A stretch of DNA of 12,996 nucleotides from an uncultured Fretibacterium sp. (lineage in GTDB: Bacteria; Synergistota; Synergistia; Synergistales; Aminobacteriaceae): the NCBI GenBank assembly GCA_937892105.1, contig CALAUZ010000114.1:1-12996 (forward strand), in the 5' to 3' direction. A program made the translations under genes and the position numbers. This document shows positions 5,684 through 12,404 of the stretch, piece after piece. Numbering within the stretch: position 1 is the stretch's first letter; the number at the start of each line of letters is the position of its first letter. The notes beneath the pieces are model-generated. The model was given only the letters and a program-made list of their open reading frames with translations. It searched no databases and was not told the DNA's origin.

Positions 5684-7141
5684 TTATTCCTGTGAAGCCT
5701 TCAAAGCGCGGTCAAATAGTTCCTCAACTTCCTTCGTTGGCTTAGGCGTTACGAACGACACCAGAACAGCAACAACCAGTCCCGCAAAGAAACCAGGAAT
5801 TATCTCATATACCCCAGTGTCGGCCATGTACTCAAGCCACGCTATATCAACCACAGCACCAGTGAATATCCCGCAGGAAGCTCCAGCAAATGTAAATCTC
5901 TTCCAGAAAAGGCTCAACATTATTGCCGGGCCGAAAGCTGCTCCGAATACTCCCCATGCGTTAGAGACAAGCGACATTATCGAACCGGCATTGGGGCTTG
6001 ACGCTATCATCAGTGCCGCAACCGCTATCACCAAAACAACAATACGGCTTGCCCAGATCATTTCACGATTCCCAGCCTTGTTGCTGCGAATAACAGGACG
6101 GTATACATCTGACGCAAAAGCACTCGCCGCCGCAAGAAGCTGACTGTCAGCAGTACTCATTGCCGCCGCAAGTACCGCCGAAAGCAATATTCCCGAAATC
6201 ACCGCAGAGAATATCCTTCTTGTCATCACTACGAACACGAGAGAATTGTTGTTCACAGCCTCGTCATACCCGACAAACATACGCCCGATTACCCCAACAA
6301 GTCCGGCCATGATTAGTATTGCGACTGTCCATGAGATACCTATCTTTGCTGACTTGCGAAGCTCTTTCTGAGAGTTTATTGACATGAAGCGGATTATTAT
6401 GTGCGGCATTCCGAAATATCCAAGTCCCCACCCAAGCCCTGAAACTATATCCTGCCATGAGGAAAAGACGTTCCAGTAGTTAGGAGTGTCGATTTTTGCC
6501 GCCGCACCAGCCTCAAGCATTGTTGCTGCCGCTATGGGGACTATGAACATTGCGCAGAGTACCAGCATTCCCTGAAAGAAATCAGTCCATGATACCGCGC
6601 TGAAGCCTCCCAAAAATGTATAGCTGATTACGATTACTGCCGCAAGATACATCGCTATGGTGGTGTCAATGCCCGTTACTGTGTTGAAGAGTGTACCGCA
6701 AGCCTTGATGCTTGACGCAGCATATATCGTGTAAGCAATAAGAAACACTGCCGCTGAGATTATCTGTAGTGTTTTCGACTCAGACATGAAGCGGTTAGTT
6801 AGATACTGTGGGACTGTAATTGCGTCGTTTGCCTCAATCGAGAAGGTTCGGAGGCGCGGTGCCTCATATATCCAGCTTAATGCGTAGCCTATTGCGAGGC
6901 CGACAGCTATCCAGACTTGTCCGAGACCGAGTGCGTATATTGACGTGGGAAGCCCCATTAACACCCACGCGCTCATGTCCGAAGCTCCTGCCGAGAGTGC
7001 CGCTACCCATGGGCCCATCTTTCTGTCGCCGAGAAAATATCCCTTTTCCGTCTGGTTCTTGTCGCGGAAGAAGAACCATACCCCTATTGCTAACATAAAT
7101 ACGAGGTAGATTATGAATACGCTTACTTCCTGAATGTTCAT
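5684..7141 (-). CDS. putP: Sodium/proline symporter PutP (SSS family)
   Basis: This inner-membrane importer of 485 residues is predicted to couple Na+ entry to L-proline uptake. It matches PutP along its length: YFLGDRKMGPWVAALSAGASDMSAW includes Asp55, aligned with the Na+-site Asp55 of E. coli PutP; GLGYFGMPHIIIRFM (about 239-253) is near-identical to PutP; SAVLAAAMSTADSQLLAAAS carries Ser329/Thr330 at the position of the Na2-site Ser340/Thr341. Thirteen membrane segments fit the family length of about 500 residues. The ATG at 7141 has an AGGAG ribosome site 7 bases upstream. It is transcribed divergently from the aldolase gene, sharing a 181-base AT-rich region that contains an inverted repeat. 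Within the SSS family, close relatives of PutP nearly all carry proline, but substrate is not proven by sequence. Confidence 0.9.
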   Translation of the reverse strand: MNIQEVSVFIIYLVFMLAIGVWFFFRDKNQTEKGYFLGDRKMGPWVAALSAGASDMSAWVLMGLPTSIYALGLGQVWIAVGLAIGYALSWIYEAPRLRTFSIEANDAITVPQYLTNRFMSESKTLQIISAAVFLIAYTIYAASSIKACGTLFNTVTGIDTTIAMYLAAVIVISYTFLGGFSAVSWTDFFQGMLVLCAMFIVPIAAATMLEAGAAAKIDTPNYWNVFSSWQDIVSGLGWGLGYFGMPHIIIRFMSINSQKELRKSAKIGISWTVAILIMAGLVGVIGRMFVGYDEAVNNNSLVFVVMTRRIFSAVISGILLSAVLAAAMSTADSQLLAAASAFASDVYRPVIRSNKAGNREMIWASRIVVLVIAVAALMIASSPNAGSIMSLVSNAWGVFGAAFGPAIMLSLFWKRFTFAGASCGIFTGAVVDIAWLEYMADTGVYEIIPGFFAGLVVAVLVSFVTPKPTKEVEELFDRALKASQE

Positions 7142-7168
7142 GCAAAATCTCCTGTCCTAAAAAAATTC

Positions 7169-7235
7169 TTTGCAATATATCATAACGCTAAATCTCACGC
7201 AAGTTTTCACATTTTTGTATGCGTTATATTGCAAA
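7169..7235. repeat. Interrupted inverted repeat in the putP-rhaD divergent promoter region
   Basis: TTTGCAATAT-ATCAT-AACGC (7169-7188) mirrors GCGTTATATTGCAAA (7221-7235): 10 plus 5 base pairs with a five-base interruption on the left. The left arm overlaps the predicted putP -10. It could hold two half-sites for a regulator of one or both divergent genes. Confidence 0.45.
7174..7202 (-). promoter_or_regulatory. Candidate promoter of the putP-type gene
   Basis: On the minus strand: TTGCGT -35 (7197-7202), 17-base spacer, TATATT -10 (7174-7179), about 33 bases before the start codon. Confidence 0.45.
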
Positions 7236-7257
7236 ATCAGCCTTAAAGTTTCATAAT

Positions 7258-7263
7258 TATAAT
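7258..7263 (+). promoter_or_regulatory. Possible -10 element for the aldolase gene
   Basis: A perfect TATAAT lies 60 bases upstream of the aldolase start. No clear -35 is found 16-19 bases before it, so the promoter may need an activator or may lie elsewhere in this AT-rich stretch. Confidence 0.3.
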
Positions 7264-7322
7264 GTTCATAAATTTTCACATAAATATTATAGGTTAATTC
7301 TTCAGCAGAGGAGTATGAAGGC

Positions 7323-8135
7323 ATGAAAGATATACTGACAGCCCCTTTCCTTGTCGATATGATCAGGACTGCAACTAACATGTACGCTCACGGCTGGGAC
7401 GAACGTAACGGCGGGAACATCTCCCTTATGCTGAGTGAGGAGGAAGTCTCGGAATACTGCGACACAAAGAATGTTCTGCGGACTATGCCTACAGGGTTCA
7501 AAGCACCTTCGCTTGACGGAAAATACTTCCTTGTTACAGGAACAGGAAAATACTTCAAGAACGTGCAGTATGAGCCTGCTGTGAATTTGGGTATCGTTAA
7601 GGTTATTGACGGCGGAGAGAATGCGCAATTGCTATGGGGCTTTACTGACGGCGGAAAGTTCACAAGCGAGTTTCCTGCGCACATGATGAGCCATGCCGCA
7701 AGATTGTCCGTTAATCCCTCTAACAGAGTAATAATGCACTGCCACCCCACTAACCTTCTTGCAATGACGTATATTCACACGCTTGACGAGAAAGCATTTA
7801 CCCGAACGCTCTGGCAGATGTGTACAGAATGTATTGTAGTTTTCCCTGACGGCGTGAATGTTCTGAAGTGGATGCTATGTGGGACTAATGAGATTGGCGA
7901 GGCTACTGCGGAAAAGATGAGGACTGCGAGGCTGGTTGTGTGGGCGCAGCATGGATTATACGGTGCAGGTGCAGACCTTGACGAGGCATTCGGGCTTATT
8001 GAGACTGCGGAAAAGGCTGCGGAGATATACATGAAGATAGCGCATTTGCCGCTGTTGAACACTATCACTGATGAGCAGATGCATTTGATTGAAGGCAGGT
8101 TCGGCGTTAAGGCTCGTGAGGGCTATTTGTCGTAG
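7323..8135 (+). CDS. rhaD: Rhamnulose-1-phosphate aldolase (class II, zinc)
   Basis: This cytosolic enzyme of 270 residues should cleave L-rhamnulose 1-phosphate to dihydroxyacetone phosphate and L-lactaldehyde. It aligns along its full length with E. coli RhaD (274 residues): GWDERNGGNISL near the N-terminus, FLVTGTGKYFKNVQ, NLGIVKV, LWGFTDGGKFTSEFPAH with catalytic Glu116, RVIMHCHPTN with zinc ligands His139 and His141, and HGLYGAGADLDEAFGLIETAEK with His210. All catalytic residues are present. AGAGGAG (7307-7313) is 9 bases before the ATG; a nearer ATG at 7315 opens only a three-codon frame. The reductase that consumes lactaldehyde follows 109 bases downstream. No isomerase, kinase, mutarotase or sugar transporter is in the window, so the precursor pathway is elsewhere, or the aldolase acts on a different ketose phosphate. 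Confidence 0.93.
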   Translation: MKDILTAPFLVDMIRTATNMYAHGWDERNGGNISLMLSEEEVSEYCDTKNVLRTMPTGFKAPSLDGKYFLVTGTGKYFKNVQYEPAVNLGIVKVIDGGENAQLLWGFTDGGKFTSEFPAHMMSHAARLSVNPSNRVIMHCHPTNLLAMTYIHTLDEKAFTRTLWQMCTECIVVFPDGVNVLKWMLCGTNEIGEATAEKMRTARLVVWAQHGLYGAGADLDEAFGLIETAEKAAEIYMKIAHLPLLNTITDEQMHLIEGRFGVKAREGYLS

Positions 8136-8138
8136 AGT

Positions 8139-8204
8139 TTACCCCTCTTTGTCTCCCCTAGCTTAGGGGATAGGTCGTCAATACAGTAAATGACAGAGAG
8201 GTAA
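8139..8204. repeat. Nested palindromic repeat between rhaD and fucO
   Basis: Outer arms TTACCCCTCTTTGTC (8139-8153) and GACAGAGAGGTAA (8192-8204) pair with small gaps. Inside is a perfect 7-base hairpin, TCCCCTA-gct-TAGGGGA (8154-8170). No T-run follows, so it is not a plain terminator. The left arm resembles 5610-5622, suggesting a dispersed family. In the rhaD-fucO transcript it could stabilise or partly terminate the message. Confidence 0.55.
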
Positions 8205-8244
8205 TAACATAATAACAACAATGATTTAAGGAGGAATTACAGCA

Positions 8245-9393
8245 ATGGCAAGTCGTATCGTACTCAATAACATATCGTATCACGGGAAGGGAGCAATCGA
8301 GAACATTCCCAACGACATCAAAGCGCGCGGAAAGAAGAAAGTTTTTGTCTGCACTGACGCAAGCCTTGTGAAGTTCGGTGTCAGCAAGAAGGTAACAGAC
8401 CTTCTCGACAAGGCCGGAATAGCCTACGAAGTCTACAGCGACATCAAGCCCAACCCGACAATCGAGAACGTTCAGAACGGTGTAGCAGCGTTCAAGAAGG
8501 CTGACGCGGACAGCATAGTTGCAATAGGCGGAGGTTCAGCGATGGACACGGCTAAGGCAGTCGGTATCATCATCAACAATCCTGAATTTGCCGATGTACG
8601 CTCACTTGAGGGGGTTGCGCCGACAAAGACACACGCGGTATTCACGATTGCAGTGCCGACAACAGCAGGTACAGCCGCAGAAGTTACCATCAACTATGTC
8701 ATAACGGACGTGGAGAAGAAGCGCAAGTTTGTATGCGTTGACACCAACGACATTCCCGAAATAGCAGTAGTTGACCCCGACATGATGGCCTCAATGCCCA
8801 AAGGTCTCACCGCCTCAACAGGAATGGACGCTCTAACCCACGCAATCGAGGGCTACATCACGAAGGGACACTGCGAGATTTCCGACATGTTCCACTTGAA
8901 AGCAATCGAACTCATCAGCCACAGTCTTCGCGGTGCAGTTGCCGGAACAGATGAAGGCCGCGAGGGTATGGCACTCGGACAGTACATAGCAGGTATGGGC
9001 TTCTCGAATGTCGGACTTGGTATCGTTCACAGCATGGCTCATGGTCTCTCGGCACTCTACGACACTCCTCACGGTGTAGCATGTGCAATCATTCTGCCCT
9101 ATGGCCTGGAATACAATGCTCCTGCCGCCGGATTACGTTACAGGGCGATAGGGAAGGCAATGGGAGTTGAGGGTATCGGAGACATGACGGACGATGAAGC
9201 ATGCAAAGCGACGATTGACGCTGTGAAGAAGCTTTCTGCTGATGTGGGTATTCCAGCCGACCTCAAGGGGATACTGAAGGAGGAAGATGTACAGTTCCTC
9301 AGCGATAGTGCGTATGCTGACGCTTGCTGTCCCGGCAACCCAAGAGATACGAATGTTGAGGAGATTAAGGCACTCTACAGGAGCATGATGTAG
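8245..9393 (+). CDS. fucO: Lactaldehyde reductase (1,2-propanediol oxidoreductase), iron-dependent
   Basis: This group III iron-containing alcohol dehydrogenase has 382 residues, the same length as E. coli FucO and collinear with it. It reduces L-lactaldehyde to (S)-1,2-propanediol with NADH, regenerating NAD+ in anaerobic deoxysugar breakdown. Visible are the GGGSAMD cofactor motif (95-101), PTTAGTAAEVTINYVIT, nearly identical to FucO, and the Fe2+ ligands Asp195, His199, His262 and His276, each one residue before its E. coli counterpart. Asp38 corresponds to the residue that selects NAD over NADP. AAGGAGG stands 9 bases before the ATG, one of the strongest ribosome sites here. Gene order rhaD-fucO and the chemistry of successive steps indicate one operon, although a nested palindrome separates them. 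Confidence 0.93.
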   Translation: MASRIVLNNISYHGKGAIENIPNDIKARGKKKVFVCTDASLVKFGVSKKVTDLLDKAGIAYEVYSDIKPNPTIENVQNGVAAFKKADADSIVAIGGGSAMDTAKAVGIIINNPEFADVRSLEGVAPTKTHAVFTIAVPTTAGTAAEVTINYVITDVEKKRKFVCVDTNDIPEIAVVDPDMMASMPKGLTASTGMDALTHAIEGYITKGHCEISDMFHLKAIELISHSLRGAVAGTDEGREGMALGQYIAGMGFSNVGLGIVHSMAHGLSALYDTPHGVACAIILPYGLEYNAPAAGLRYRAIGKAMGVEGIGDMTDDEACKATIDAVKKLSADVGIPADLKGILKEEDVQFLSDSAYADACCPGNPRDTNVEEIKALYRSMM

Positions 9394-9418
9394 GGAATAA
9401 TGAAGCGTTAAAGATAAG

Positions 9419-9448
9419 TCCCTTGCTGTAAAAGGCAGGGGATTTTTT
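9419..9448 (+). terminator. Intrinsic terminator of the rhaD-fucO unit
   Basis: TCCCTTGC (9419-9426) pairs fully with GCAGGGGA (9435-9442) using one G-T pair; an eight-base loop and then six T follow. The T-run runs straight into the promoter of the next gene pair. Confidence 0.8.
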
Positions 9449-9465
9449 GTATGCTATAATGCAAA
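9446..9465 (+). promoter_or_regulatory. Extended -10 promoter with overlapping palindrome, toxin-antitoxin operon
   Basis: TGCTATAAT (9452-9460) is an extended -10. It is flanked by TTTGTAT (9446-9452) and ATGCAAA (9459-9465), 7-base arms with one mismatch around a six-base centre. An operator over the -10 is the usual layout for self-repressed toxin-antitoxin operons. Binding is inferred. Confidence 0.5.
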
Positions 9466-9494
9466 TATCCACAAGAAAGGAGAAAAAAAGTAAA

Positions 9495-9683
9495 ATGACA
9501 AGAGCAGAGTTTGAAGAACGTAAAATGTGGGACGAAAGTCTAATGACGGAGGAAGAGAGAGAAGCTCATTTACAGAGAGTATTGTCTTTCTGTGGGAAGA
9601 TTGATGACGATACTTTCATCATTCACCCTGATACAGTCCCGCCTGTTGTCGAAGTTGTCTCACCTGTAGCGGAGGCTGTCTAA
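9495..9683 (+). CDS. Putative antitoxin partner of the PIN toxin (unrecognised family)
   Basis: This small, acidic protein has 62 residues: an N-terminal charged, helix-prone part (MTRAEFEERKMWDESLMTEE to about residue 32), then CGKIDDDTFIIHP and a Pro/Val-rich tail (PPVVEVVSPVAEAV). I do not recognise a VapB DNA-binding fold (AbrB-like, RHH, Phd or HTH) in it. The antitoxin role rests on position: it ends two bases before the VapC-like start, and the toxin's ribosome site (GGAGG, 9671-9675) lies inside it. The ATG at 9495 is preceded by AAAGGAG with a 12-base gap. The frame stays open upstream to a TTG at 9447, but this overlaps the promoter and is unlikely to be used. It could also be a non-antitoxin small protein. 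Confidence 0.55.
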   Translation: MTRAEFEERKMWDESLMTEEEREAHLQRVLSFCGKIDDDTFIIHPDTVPPVVEVVSPVAEAV

Positions 9684-9685
9684 AG

Positions 9686-10093
9686 ATGCTGTACTTTTTC
9701 GACTCCAACGTTTGCATTGACTACATGCGCAAAGGGCATTTCTCAGACAGAATAAGGTCAAGGGTTATACAGTATGGGCTTAAAAGCATAAAATTTCCTG
9801 CTATAGTCATGGCCGAACTTATGCATGGAGCGTATAAGAGTAAAAGATCTGCTGAAACTCTCAAGGACACAATAGATTTCCTCGCAAATTTTGAGATTAT
9901 AGAGTTTGGTGTCATTGAAGCGGATATGTATGGCCAGATTAGAGCTTTACTGGAACACAAAGGCCAGATAATCGGAAACAATGACATGCTCATAGCCGCA
10001 ACAGCCATAACCCACAACGCAACACTAATCACCAACAATACACAGGAATTTTCCCGAATAGACGGCCTCAAACTCTCCGACTGGACACTGTAA
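9686..10093 (+). CDS. vapC: VapC-like PIN-domain ribonuclease toxin
   Basis: This PIN-domain protein of 135 residues has normal VapC length. Acidic metal-binding positions are in place: Asp6 in FFDSNVCIDYMRKG, Glu44 in AIVMAELMHGAYKSKR, and Asp in GNNDMLIAATAI; then LITNNTQEF and a closing DW, as in tRNA-fMet-cleaving and related VapC toxins. VapC proteins are Mg2+-dependent endonucleases that cut specific RNAs and halt growth when freed from the antitoxin. It follows the putative antitoxin gene by two bases, with its ribosome site within that gene, so translation is coupled. No lesion is visible, so it is likely functional. RNA target cannot be told. Confidence 0.88.
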   Translation: MLYFFDSNVCIDYMRKGHFSDRIRSRVIQYGLKSIKFPAIVMAELMHGAYKSKRSAETLKDTIDFLANFEIIEFGVIEADMYGQIRALLEHKGQIIGNNDMLIAATAITHNATLITNNTQEFSRIDGLKLSDWTL

Positions 10094-10118
10094 CTGACAA
10101 AATTTTTGCCTGCTGGTC

Positions 10119-10124
10119 TATAAT
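10119..10124 (+). promoter_or_regulatory. Candidate -10 for the DAACS symporter gene
   Basis: Perfect TATAAT 36 bases before the ATG. A CTGACA at 10094-10099 could be the -35, but the spacing of 19 is long. No terminator was seen between vapC and this promoter, so read-through is possible. Confidence 0.4.
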
Positions 10125-10160
10125 ATCCCTATCTCAAACTTTTTCACAGGAGGCTGTGTA

Positions 10161-11405
10161 ATGAAAGCTCATTCTGTAGCAAGGAATTACCTTTTCCTCA
10201 CTATCCTGCTTCTAGCGATGGTACTCGGTGCAATCACTGGATACATCGCCCCAGAGTTCTCTTCATCAATAGCGTTTCTCGGTACAATATTTATCCGCAT
10301 GATGTTCTGCATTGTCGTCCCAATGGTATTCGCCTCAATCGCAGGGGCTATATCGGGAACTAAAGACCTTGCACGTTCAGGCCGCATAATGTGGGTAACA
10401 ATCGTAACATTCGTGATAACCGGCGCAGTTGCGGCATTGATATACTTCGGTCTGGTGATAGTCTTCCCGCCCGTAACATCGGCATGGACGAATATCGCTC
10501 ATGAGGAAGTCGGAAGTTACGCCACAATGACACAGATGATAACCAACTTCTTCACTGTCGAGGACTTCGTTGCACTTCTCAGCCGCCGGGCAATGCTGCC
10601 GTTGATAGTGTTCTCGATACTCTTCGGCTTCGCGGCACATCTCAGCGGTGAAGCAGGGGAGCCGGTGCGAAAATTCCTGGAGAGCCTGACCGCCGTAATG
10701 CTCAAGTTCGTGAATATAGTTACCTACTACGCTCCAATAGCTTTCTTTGCTATATTCGCTGACCTCGTAGCAACATACGGCCCGCAAATCTCAGAGGATT
10801 ACGCAAGGGCTTTGCTCCTCTATTATCCCGTATGCTTCATCTATGTATTCACTGCGTTCCCGATTATGGCATGGATAGGTGCAGGCTCTGACGGAGTACG
10901 CGAAATGTTCAGGCACATCACAAAACCCGCAGTCGTATCTCTCGGAACATGCTCAAGCGTTGCAACAATCCCAACAAACATGGAAGCTGCTGCTGATACG
11001 GGTATTTCACGTGATGTAAGCGACATAGTACTTCCTTTGGGAGCTACAATGCACATGGACGGCTCGTGCTTCTCATGCGTGCTGAAGATTGCGTTCGTCA
11101 TGGGAGTTCTGGGGCAGCCTTTAACGGTCTCACAGCTGCCGATGATAGTACTTGTTGCGGTCTTCTCGGCTGTTGGAATGAGCGGGGTACCTGGAGGCGG
11201 ATACATTGGCGAATACATAATCTGCGCTCTGTTCTTCCCGAACCATATGGAGCTTGCGTTCCCCATTCTCGTAGCTATCGGAAACCTTGTTGACCCTCCT
11301 GCTACAATGATAAACGCGGCGGGCGATTATGTTGTGTCGTTCATAGTGTCAAGATTTGTTGACGGCAAAGACTGGCTCAGAAAAGCAAGAATAGCAAGAG
11401 CATAA
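10161..11405 (+). CDS. Dicarboxylate/amino acid:cation symporter (DAACS family)
   Basis: This inner-membrane elevator-type transporter of 414 residues belongs to the GltP/GltT/SstT family. HP1 carries the serine-rich tip SLGTCSSVATIP (260-271). TM7 reads LPLGATMHMDGS (291-302), in which His298 replaces the Asn of the usual NMDGT. HP2 has GMSGVPGGG (339-347). TM8 reads NLVDPPATMINAAGD (375-389) with Asp378, Thr382, Asn385 and Asp389 conserved, but Ala381 at the place of the arginine (GltPh Arg397) that holds the side-chain carboxylate of aspartate or glutamate. It therefore likely imports a neutral amino acid or another small solute with Na+ rather than glutamate. AGGAGG lies 7 bases before the ATG, and a strong terminator follows. 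It is monocistronic by appearance. Confidence 0.88.
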   Translation: MKAHSVARNYLFLTILLLAMVLGAITGYIAPEFSSSIAFLGTIFIRMMFCIVVPMVFASIAGAISGTKDLARSGRIMWVTIVTFVITGAVAALIYFGLVIVFPPVTSAWTNIAHEEVGSYATMTQMITNFFTVEDFVALLSRRAMLPLIVFSILFGFAAHLSGEAGEPVRKFLESLTAVMLKFVNIVTYYAPIAFFAIFADLVATYGPQISEDYARALLLYYPVCFIYVFTAFPIMAWIGAGSDGVREMFRHITKPAVVSLGTCSSVATIPTNMEAAADTGISRDVSDIVLPLGATMHMDGSCFSCVLKIAFVMGVLGQPLTVSQLPMIVLVAVFSAVGMSGVPGGGYIGEYIICALFFPNHMELAFPILVAIGNLVDPPATMINAAGDYVVSFIVSRFVDGKDWLRKARIARA

Positions 11406-11423
11406 ACAGAGTATAAACTTTCC

Positions 11424-11457
11424 CCCTCCTGTATGCTTTCATGCGGGAGGGATTTTT
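11424..11457 (+). terminator. Strong intrinsic terminator of the DAACS gene
   Basis: CCCTCCTGTATG (11424-11435) pairs along all 12 bases (two G-T pairs) with CATGCGGGAGGG (11440-11451) around a CTTT loop; ATTTTT follows. Confidence 0.88.
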
Positions 11458-11462
11458 ATGTC

Positions 11463-12372
11463 CTAGAACAGAAGGGTTAATATTGGGACGCTGAAGAGTG
11501 ATATTACTGTCGATACTACAACACATCTTGCCGCAAAAGCATAATCTTTACCGTACATCTCAGCGATTATCTACGTGTTTGCCGCAGCAGGCATGGCAGT
11601 CAACGTTACAGCGACCTGCCACAGTATTGCCTGAACTCCCAATGTTCTGAAAAGAAACAGGAATATCAACGGTTGAACGGCAAGACGCACAAACGTCAAT
11701 TTGAACGCGTCAATATCAAGTGCCGAACGCAAATCCGACTCCCCTAATGCCGCACCAATTATCATCATTGACAGAGGCCCGGTCATATCGCCAATATTCT
11801 TTATGGCTGTTGACAGCACTCCCGGCAGCTTAAACGGCATGAACATTAACGCAATGCCTATAAATACGACACAAGGCTTGGTGTCTTTGCAAGTATCATG
11901 AAACGTTTCTTTGTGTCGCTCTCATCAACAAAAAGTGATAATCTTACAGTCCAGATTAGTATACGGACAGGCAGAAAATAAAACGAGGCGTAAAACACTC
12001 CTTCAGTCCCGAAAACTGACGCTACTATCGGCATTCCCGCGTTTCCTGGTTTGAGAACAGCGTAGAAAACTCAAGTACTGCCCTGCGTTCAAGGGGTTGT
12101 TTGCGCCAGAATATTTTTCCCGTAATCCAGGCAATGAATACACATACCGTAGAGATAATCATGATTTCTCCGGCAGATATCAGCTCATTGATGCCTATCT
12201 CGACATTAAACGAGTTCAATATCATACACGGGAGCGTTATATCAAGCAGAAGATTAATGAAGCTGGAACGCCCCTCGTGTTTGAGTATTCCTGTTCTGGC
12301 CATTATTATTCCGGTTACGACATAAATAAACATGAGAGCCTGCGTGTTAAGCATTCTCTGAAATACGCTCAT
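11463..12372 (-). pseudogene. AEC-family (auxin efflux carrier-like) transporter, disrupted by two frameshifts and a nonsense codon
   Basis: Conceptual translation across three frames gives a near full-length AEC permease of about 303 residues. The N-terminus is MSVFQRMLNTQALMFIYVVT...ARTGILKHEG...LLLDITLPCMILNSF. The first frame breaks at LFSN (near 12055), where one lost base separates it from NAGMPIVASVFGTEGVFYA in another frame. A second shift near 11895 leads into VFIGIALMFMPFKLPG and TGPLSMMIIGAALGES. Finally TAG at 11571-11573 interrupts ...TAMPAAANT / IIAEMYGKDYAFAARC, and the natural end is TAG 11463-11465. GAGGT precedes the ATG at 12372. AEC proteins export or import organic acids or other anions in bacteria. 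Three independent lesions at conserved points mean this copy is not functional. Confidence 0.88.
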
Positions 12373-12404
12373 GAAATACTGTACCTCACTAAGCGTGAAA
12401 ATAT

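Noticed and set aside
3319..11573. Recoding of TAG (for example pyrrolysine), because two family-like frames (hydrogenase, AEC) are each interrupted by a single in-frame TAG.
   Set aside because: The antiporter, permease, rhaD and fucO genes all end with TAG at family-typical lengths, and both interrupted loci carry additional truncation or frameshifts. Ordinary nonsense mutations explain them.
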